Below, piece by piece: positions 12,063 to 13,207 of a stretch of 13,207 nucleotides of DNA (within the stretch, counting starts at the first letter, position 1; each line of letters starts with the position of its first letter). The position numbers were made by a program, and so were the translations under genes. This stretch comes from Leptolyngbya sp. SIO4C5. GTDB lineage: Bacteria; Cyanobacteriota; Cyanobacteriia; Phormidesmidales; Phormidesmidaceae. The stretch lies in the NCBI GenBank assembly GCA_010671965.1, contig JAAHIC010000048.1, forward strand, positions 1 through 13,207, in the 5' to 3' direction. Below the pieces are notes generated by a model that did not search any database, was not told where the DNA came from, and was given only the letters and a program-made list of their open reading frames with translations.

Positions 12063-13207
12063 TTAGGGCTGACTTTTAGAAAATAGTCTGAAATAAAGCG
12101 ACTGACTCGTTTCCTTCAGCGGAAAAAGCAGATAGGTTAGCGGATTAATCGTCACAATCATGTTGCGGACGTTGCGTTTAGCCAGCGCCACTACCATTTT
12201 GGCAACCCAGGCAGCCGACATAACGCCAATAGGATTGAGATTGCTCTTAAACGGGCCTAAAATCACTTTGCGAATGACGCAGGGGGCATCAAGGCGACGC
12301 ATCGTCACCAAGTCGCCTAAAAGTCGCTTAGAAACTTCGTAGAGGGGGCTGAAAGCCGGGTTAACTTCAGCTTCTGAGGTATTGACCCAAATTTCCTTAT
12401 TGGCCCGCTGAGCTGAGGTTTCTACCGTTGTCATAAACACTTCTGCGAGCTTCCAGGCCGACAGGGCATTGACCTGTAATGAAGCTTCGATCGCAGCTGC
12501 CGAGCGATCGCCATGCACGTTCAAGCCATGATTGATTACCAAAATATCGACTTTGCTCAGAGCTGCCTGAAGCTGACTTTCTTGCCCCGGCTGCCAGTAC
12601 AAAACCTTGAGTTCTGGATCCCAATTTGCTTTAGGAGATGTGGTGATGGCAATGGGCTTGGCCCCCTGCCGCGCCAGTTCAGCAATCAGGGCCTGACCCA
12701 ACGTGCCAGAAGCACCGGTAATAGCAACTACTTTTCCTTTCAGGGACACGGCTGAGCCTACCAGCTTGTCTAGCAAAGTAAAGTATCCCGCATAGTAAGC
12801 ATTAGTGTCATCAAAATGGTGCCGCCAGTGGTAGGTGCGATTCACTATCCAATTGCTAGGCGTTTCCGTCAGCGGGCCAGGTTCGTGGGTCAGGTCGCTC
12901 AGCAGCAACCAGCCCTGGGATCGCGCCACCGCTGCACCCAAGAAGCCAGCCCCGTAGAGAAACCCTAACCAAAGACCGGGCTGACCGCTGGCGATCGCCA
13001 GTCCTGCCAGCATTGCCATCATGAACAGCGATTCGGGCACATCGTTGTAGAGCTGGGCTTTGGCGTACAGTTGCGGGCTGATGGGGGTAAAGTCGCGTTT
13101 GTAAGCCTTGTGGTGCCAGTTGTGCAGCCGCTGCAGCGGTGCCCAATAGTGGCTGAACAAATGATAAACATCTCGAATCATTTCAGCAATGACAATTGAG
13201 GCAAGTC
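12063..13207 (-). CDS. Fatty acid hydroxylase/sterol desaturase - short-chain dehydrogenase fusion, N-terminus cut by window edge
   Basis: The minus-strand frame remains open to the right edge; upstream of the Met at 13181 it reads LASIVIAE, a plausible continuation of a membrane helix. The true start is therefore probably outside the window. Numbering is from that Met. The N-terminal part (1-145) has the histidine clusters of the membrane fatty acid hydroxylase/sterol desaturase superfamily: His7-x3-His11, His20-x2-His23-His24 (HNWHH), His99, and His118-x2-His121-His122 (HWRHH). Hydrophobic helices lie at about 52-66 and 70-88. Residues 150-340 are an SDR domain with TGASGTLG (155-162) for NAD(P), Asn218, Ser269, and catalytic Tyr281-x3-Lys285. 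It matches proteins annotated as bifunctional sterol desaturase/short-chain dehydrogenase in cyanobacteria; the substrate is unknown, probably a lipid. A minus-strand terminator follows about 80 bp after the stop codon. Confidence 0.85.
   Translation of the reverse strand, partial: LASIVIAEMIRDVYHLFSHYWAPLQRLHNWHHKAYKRDFTPISPQLYAKAQLYNDVPESLFMMAMLAGLAIASGQPGLWLGFLYGAGFLGAAVARSQGWLLLSDLTHEPGPLTETPSNWIVNRTYHWRHHFDDTNAYYAGYFTLLDKLVGSAVSLKGKVVAITGASGTLGQALIAELARQGAKPIAITTSPKANWDPELKVLYWQPGQESQLQAALSKVDILVINHGLNVHGDRSAAAIEASLQVNALSAWKLAEVFMTTVETSAQRANKEIWVNTSEAEVNPAFSPLYEVSKRLLGDLVTMRRLDAPCVIRKVILGPFKSNLNPIGVMSAAWVAKMVVALAKRNVRNMIVTINPLTYLLFPLKETSQSLYFRLFSKSQP

Overview
The window comes from a cyanobacterial chromosome, most likely a filamentous or Leptolyngbya/Synechococcus-type lineage with moderate GC. 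The clearest sign is the octamer GCGATCGC (HIP1), which I counted 19 times in 13.2 kb, where roughly one per 65 kb is expected by chance. The gene families agree: DUF1830, DUF4079, a DUF6761-like protein, a DICT sensor, a BolA/monothiol-glutaredoxin pair and a desaturase-SDR fusion are all typical of cyanobacteria. I see no insertion sequence, CRISPR array, tRNA, rRNA or prophage gene. This is mostly ordinary core and lineage-conserved chromosome.

Layout, left to right. Positions 1-126 are the C-terminal tail of a KtrB/TrkH-type K+ transporter (+), converging on a large S8/subtilisin-like protease with a P domain (191-2260, -). A divergent intergenic region leads to a small exported helical protein (2531-3103, +), then bolA (3207-3458, +) and a CGFS glutaredoxin (3496-3819, +), closed by a strong bidirectional terminator. 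A DUF6761-like gene (3957-4202, -) is divergent from an OmpR-family response regulator (about 4512-5276, +). The region between them carries a perfect GTA-N8-TAC NtcA box, correctly spaced from a TAN3T -10 element.

Next is a minus-strand block that reads DUF1830 -> DUF4079 membrane protein -> membrane protein with a PH-like middle -> ABC ATPase (7511 down to 5279). The last three are tightly spaced. A 638-bp non-coding stretch (7512-8149) holds two hairpins and an orphan open frame. It precedes a plus-strand group: a radical SAM protein with a B12-binding-like N-terminus (8150-9724), a DICT plus degenerate HD-GYP protein (9848-11239) and a pentapeptide-repeat protein (11254-11943). The last two are 14 bp apart and almost certainly co-transcribed. 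The window ends inside a minus-strand desaturase/SDR fusion (12063 to the right edge), whose N-terminus lies outside.

Functional links I can support are these. BolA and the CGFS glutaredoxin form a [2Fe-2S] regulatory or trafficking pair. The response regulator is probably under nitrogen control through NtcA. The DICT protein is probably a non-catalytic signalling protein working with the pentapeptide protein. The most interesting points are the NtcA promoter and the start codon it implies, the loss of metal ligands in the DICT/HD-GYP protein, the paired histidines in the DUF4079 protein, and the structured but apparently gene-free 7512-8149 interval.
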